This document shows, in pieces, positions 20,848-22,748 of a DNA stretch of 22,748 nt. How positions within the stretch are numbered: the first letter of the stretch is position 1; every line of letters starts with the position of its first letter. The translations under genes were made by a program, and so were the position numbers. The notes under the pieces were generated by a model. The model was given only the letters and a program-made list of their open reading frames with translations, did not search any database and was not told the DNA's origin. This stretch comes from a virus: the IMG/VR virus record IMGVR_UViG_3300007734_000485, positions 1 to 22,748 of that record, one strand, 5' to 3'.

Positions 20848-22505
20848 AATCCCAAGAACTCTTTCAAGAACTCCAGTTCCTTATGTCCAAGCCTGCCCTC
20901 CTTGAGGCAGTCGAGGCAGTCGCCAACTACTCTGGCACACTCACCCCAACCGCAAGCGAGATCATCCGTCAAGGAGTCATGCGTGTGGGCAGCGCCGATG
21001 CCTTCAAGCAACAAGGCCAACCCTTTGTTTTTGCGGCCAAATTCTACGCTCAGACGGTCAAAGAAATCCTCTCCGAGTTCAACTGGCAGTTCGCTCGCAA
21101 GCAAACAACGCTTTCTTCCCCGGCAACTTCACTTACCAATTATGACAATGCTTACGCACTTCCTGCCGACTTTGTTCGCGCTGTCCAGTTCGGCGGCATT
21201 GATGGCAGTGAAAACTATGGCGAGTGGGAAGTCTCTGGAGGGTCGATCCATTCCAACCTCGCGGCATCACAAGTCCTCGATTACATTTCTACACCCGTAG
21301 ACGACACCAAGTATCCCGCCATCTTCTTTGAGATGGTCGTGGTCCGGCTTGCCTACAAGCTCGCCATGGCGCTCGGCATGGGAGACCAAGCGATGGCCGC
21401 AGCGAAGGAGATGGAATCCTTTGCAACAAGACCATCGCTCATCAAAGAAACCGAATCCGCTGCCGCGCCACGGTCCACCAGCGCGATTGCGACCAAAGCC
21501 GAAATCTGCAAGCAGGCAGTCATGCGACTGGGTTCCTCTGGCGCATTAAGCCAGACCGGAGCACACGCTTCGATATTTTCCAATTCCTTCTACGAGCAAG
21601 TCCTAGAGGAACTCCTCTACGAACTCCCATGGGCTTTCGCCAAAAAGCAGGTCAGCATCACCGCTAATGCGAGTGCGCCAACCCAAGGCTACGCCAAACG
21701 CTACGCTCTTCCTGCTGATTTCATTTCCCTCATCCGAGTCAACCAAATCGATACGACTGAAAACTTCGGCCAATGGGAAATCGTCGGTGGGTTTATTCAT
21801 ACCGACATCGGTAGCCCCATCATCATCGATTACACGGCCAACATCACCGATGTGACAGCGTTTCCTTCGCCTTTCATTGAAGCTCTCATTGCTCGCCTTG
21901 CGGCGAAGATCGCCCTCCCTCTCACAGGCAAGGCCGAAATCGCAACGGCTATGGTCGCCGTAGCCGCAGAATCGCTCAATCGCCCGACGATCAAAATCCT
22001 CATCGAAAAATCGGCAAAACCACGATCCACATCCTCGGCTAACTCGGTCTCAGAAATCTGCCGCCAAGCCATTCTCCGGGTGGGAAGTGCCGATGTCTTC
22101 AAGCCCTACGGCGAACCCATGTCCATCGCGACATCGCTCTTCGATCAGACTCGCAATGAACTCCTCGCCGACTTCGACTGGCAATTCGCCCGCTCGCAGA
22201 TCACTTTGGCAGCAGACGCAACCCCACCCGCATTTGGTTATACCAATCGGTATGCCCTTCCTTCACCTACACTCAAGGTGCTTCGCGTCAATGGGGTCGA
22301 TGAGGATGAAAACTTTGGCAAATGGGAAATTGTTTCCGGTTATATCCACACGAATTTTACGTCGACCATCCAACTGGAGTACACCGCCATCGTTTCCGAT
22401 GCGACCAAGTTCCCGCCGGTCTTCGTGAACATGCTCACGGTCAGCTTGGCCATCAAGCTTTCCCAACTCATGGAATCCCAATCCACGCCTGCGCCCCGCC
22501 AATAA
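20844..22505 (+). CDS. Tail tubular protein A-like, three tandem domains
   Basis: 553 residues. A short N-terminal helix (MKSQELFQELQFLMSKPALLEAVEA) is followed by three repeats of the gp11-like domain beginning EIIRQGVMRVGSAD (nt 20958), EICKQAVMRLGSSG (21501) and EICRQAILRVGSAD (22053), 181 and 184 residues apart. Each has a W-F-K/R-Q element (NWQFARKQ, PWAFAKKQ, DWQFARSQ), a YALPADF-like stretch and a final YTA/TDxTKFP segment. The third repeat resembles domain 2 of the previous gene down to nucleotides: CCCTACGGCGAACCCATG occurs at 20452-20469 and 22104-22121. The gene is therefore a recent internal expansion of a tail-tube adaptor. Confidence 0.75.
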   Translation: MKSQELFQELQFLMSKPALLEAVEAVANYSGTLTPTASEIIRQGVMRVGSADAFKQQGQPFVFAAKFYAQTVKEILSEFNWQFARKQTTLSSPATSLTNYDNAYALPADFVRAVQFGGIDGSENYGEWEVSGGSIHSNLAASQVLDYISTPVDDTKYPAIFFEMVVVRLAYKLAMALGMGDQAMAAAKEMESFATRPSLIKETESAAAPRSTSAIATKAEICKQAVMRLGSSGALSQTGAHASIFSNSFYEQVLEELLYELPWAFAKKQVSITANASAPTQGYAKRYALPADFISLIRVNQIDTTENFGQWEIVGGFIHTDIGSPIIIDYTANITDVTAFPSPFIEALIARLAAKIALPLTGKAEIATAMVAVAAESLNRPTIKILIEKSAKPRSTSSANSVSEICRQAILRVGSADVFKPYGEPMSIATSLFDQTRNELLADFDWQFARSQITLAADATPPAFGYTNRYALPSPTLKVLRVNGVDEDENFGKWEIVSGYIHTNFTSTIQLEYTAIVSDATKFPPVFVNMLTVSLAIKLSQLMESQSTPAPRQ

Positions 22506-22748
22506 ATGAAATCCGAGGAGTTATTCAAGGAACTCGCTTTCCTCGCGGCCAAGCCCTCGCTTAAGAGCGCGGTCGAGACCCGTGCCTCCTCGCGCCCGTC
22601 CAGCACGCTCACCGAGGACGAACTCTGCCGACAGGCGATCTTGCGGGTCGGCACTGCCGAGCAGTTCGGCCCCTCCTCGCAGGCGATGCTCCTTGCGAAG
22701 TCGCTCTACCCGCAGGTACGCGATGCCCTGCTCCTAGCCGGATCGTGG
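22506..22748 (+). CDS. Tail tubular-like protein, third paralogue (3' end outside window)
   Basis: 81 codons visible. It opens MKSEELFKELAFLAAKPSLKSAVE, matching the start of the previous gene (MKSQELFQELQFLMSKPALLEAVE), then has a Ser/Pro-rich linker and the domain opening ELCRQAILRVGTAEQFG at nt 22620. This makes a sixth copy of the domain. It starts one base after the previous stop without a ribosome binding site. Confidence 0.75.
   Translation, partial: MKSEELFKELAFLAAKPSLKSAVETRASSRPSSTLTEDELCRQAILRVGTAEQFGPSSQAMLLAKSLYPQVRDALLLAGSW

Overview
The window reads as about half of a temperate, short-tailed (podovirus-like) phage genome, probably in its circular or excised form. Head genes follow the T7 pattern: terminase, a one-piece head-to-tail portal, scaffold, capsid, then tail-tube adaptor proteins. 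It also carries a tyrosine integrase and a divergent repressor switch. The host cannot be named from the sequence. The integrase C-terminus (an RHSFATYHLA-type box followed by a tail ending in WW) and several small proteins resemble those I associate with Verrucomicrobiota or Planctomycetota, but this is a weak inference. Most of the window is moderately GC-rich. Nucleotides 10250-11045 form a clear AT-rich island.

Layout. 1-2187: C-terminal part of a very large virion or ejection protein. 2221-3183: lysis cassette (holin-like protein, lipoprotein, CHAP-type endolysin). 3184-3532: a non-coding attachment region with the 3' part of a tRNA-Ser(CGA) gene between two sets of 10-bp repeats. 3533-4726: integrase and a small basic protein. 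4802-5639: two divergent ribbon-helix-helix genes with GTGCAC operators between them, then an excisionase-like gene. 5636-6493: small genes. 6566-10253: recombination and replication operon (RecT-like annealing protein, Fe-S PD-(D/E)XK nuclease, winged-helix protein, DUF1376 initiator with a possible internal origin, DnaC-like loader). 10250-11035: AT-rich accessory genes. 11093-13045: DUF669-like protein, small conserved genes and a RusA-like resolvase spread over two frames. 13058-22748: packaging and virion genes. The tail-tube-like gene at the right edge would logically lead into the large virion protein at the left edge, which supports a circular map with 3327-3387 as attP.

Most notable features. 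(1) A 14-bp sequence, TTTTGACTGATACC, occurs eight times including near matches, almost always in the short gap before a gene: holin, DUF669 protein, small terminase, portal, scaffold and capsid. In several cases it takes the place of a ribosome binding site, and it ends one base before the portal ATG. One copy is inverted and sits against a 14-bp palindrome. (2) A complete tRNA lies between the scaffold and capsid genes with initiator features: CAU anticodon, C1xA72 mismatch and A11:U24 pair. (3) A domain of about 180 residues is repeated at least six times over three consecutive tail genes. (4) The RusA N-terminal half and C-terminal half lie in different frames. Many late genes lack Shine-Dalgarno sequences, so (1) and (2) together suggest, as a hypothesis only, that this phage has its own way of starting transcription or translation of its late genes.
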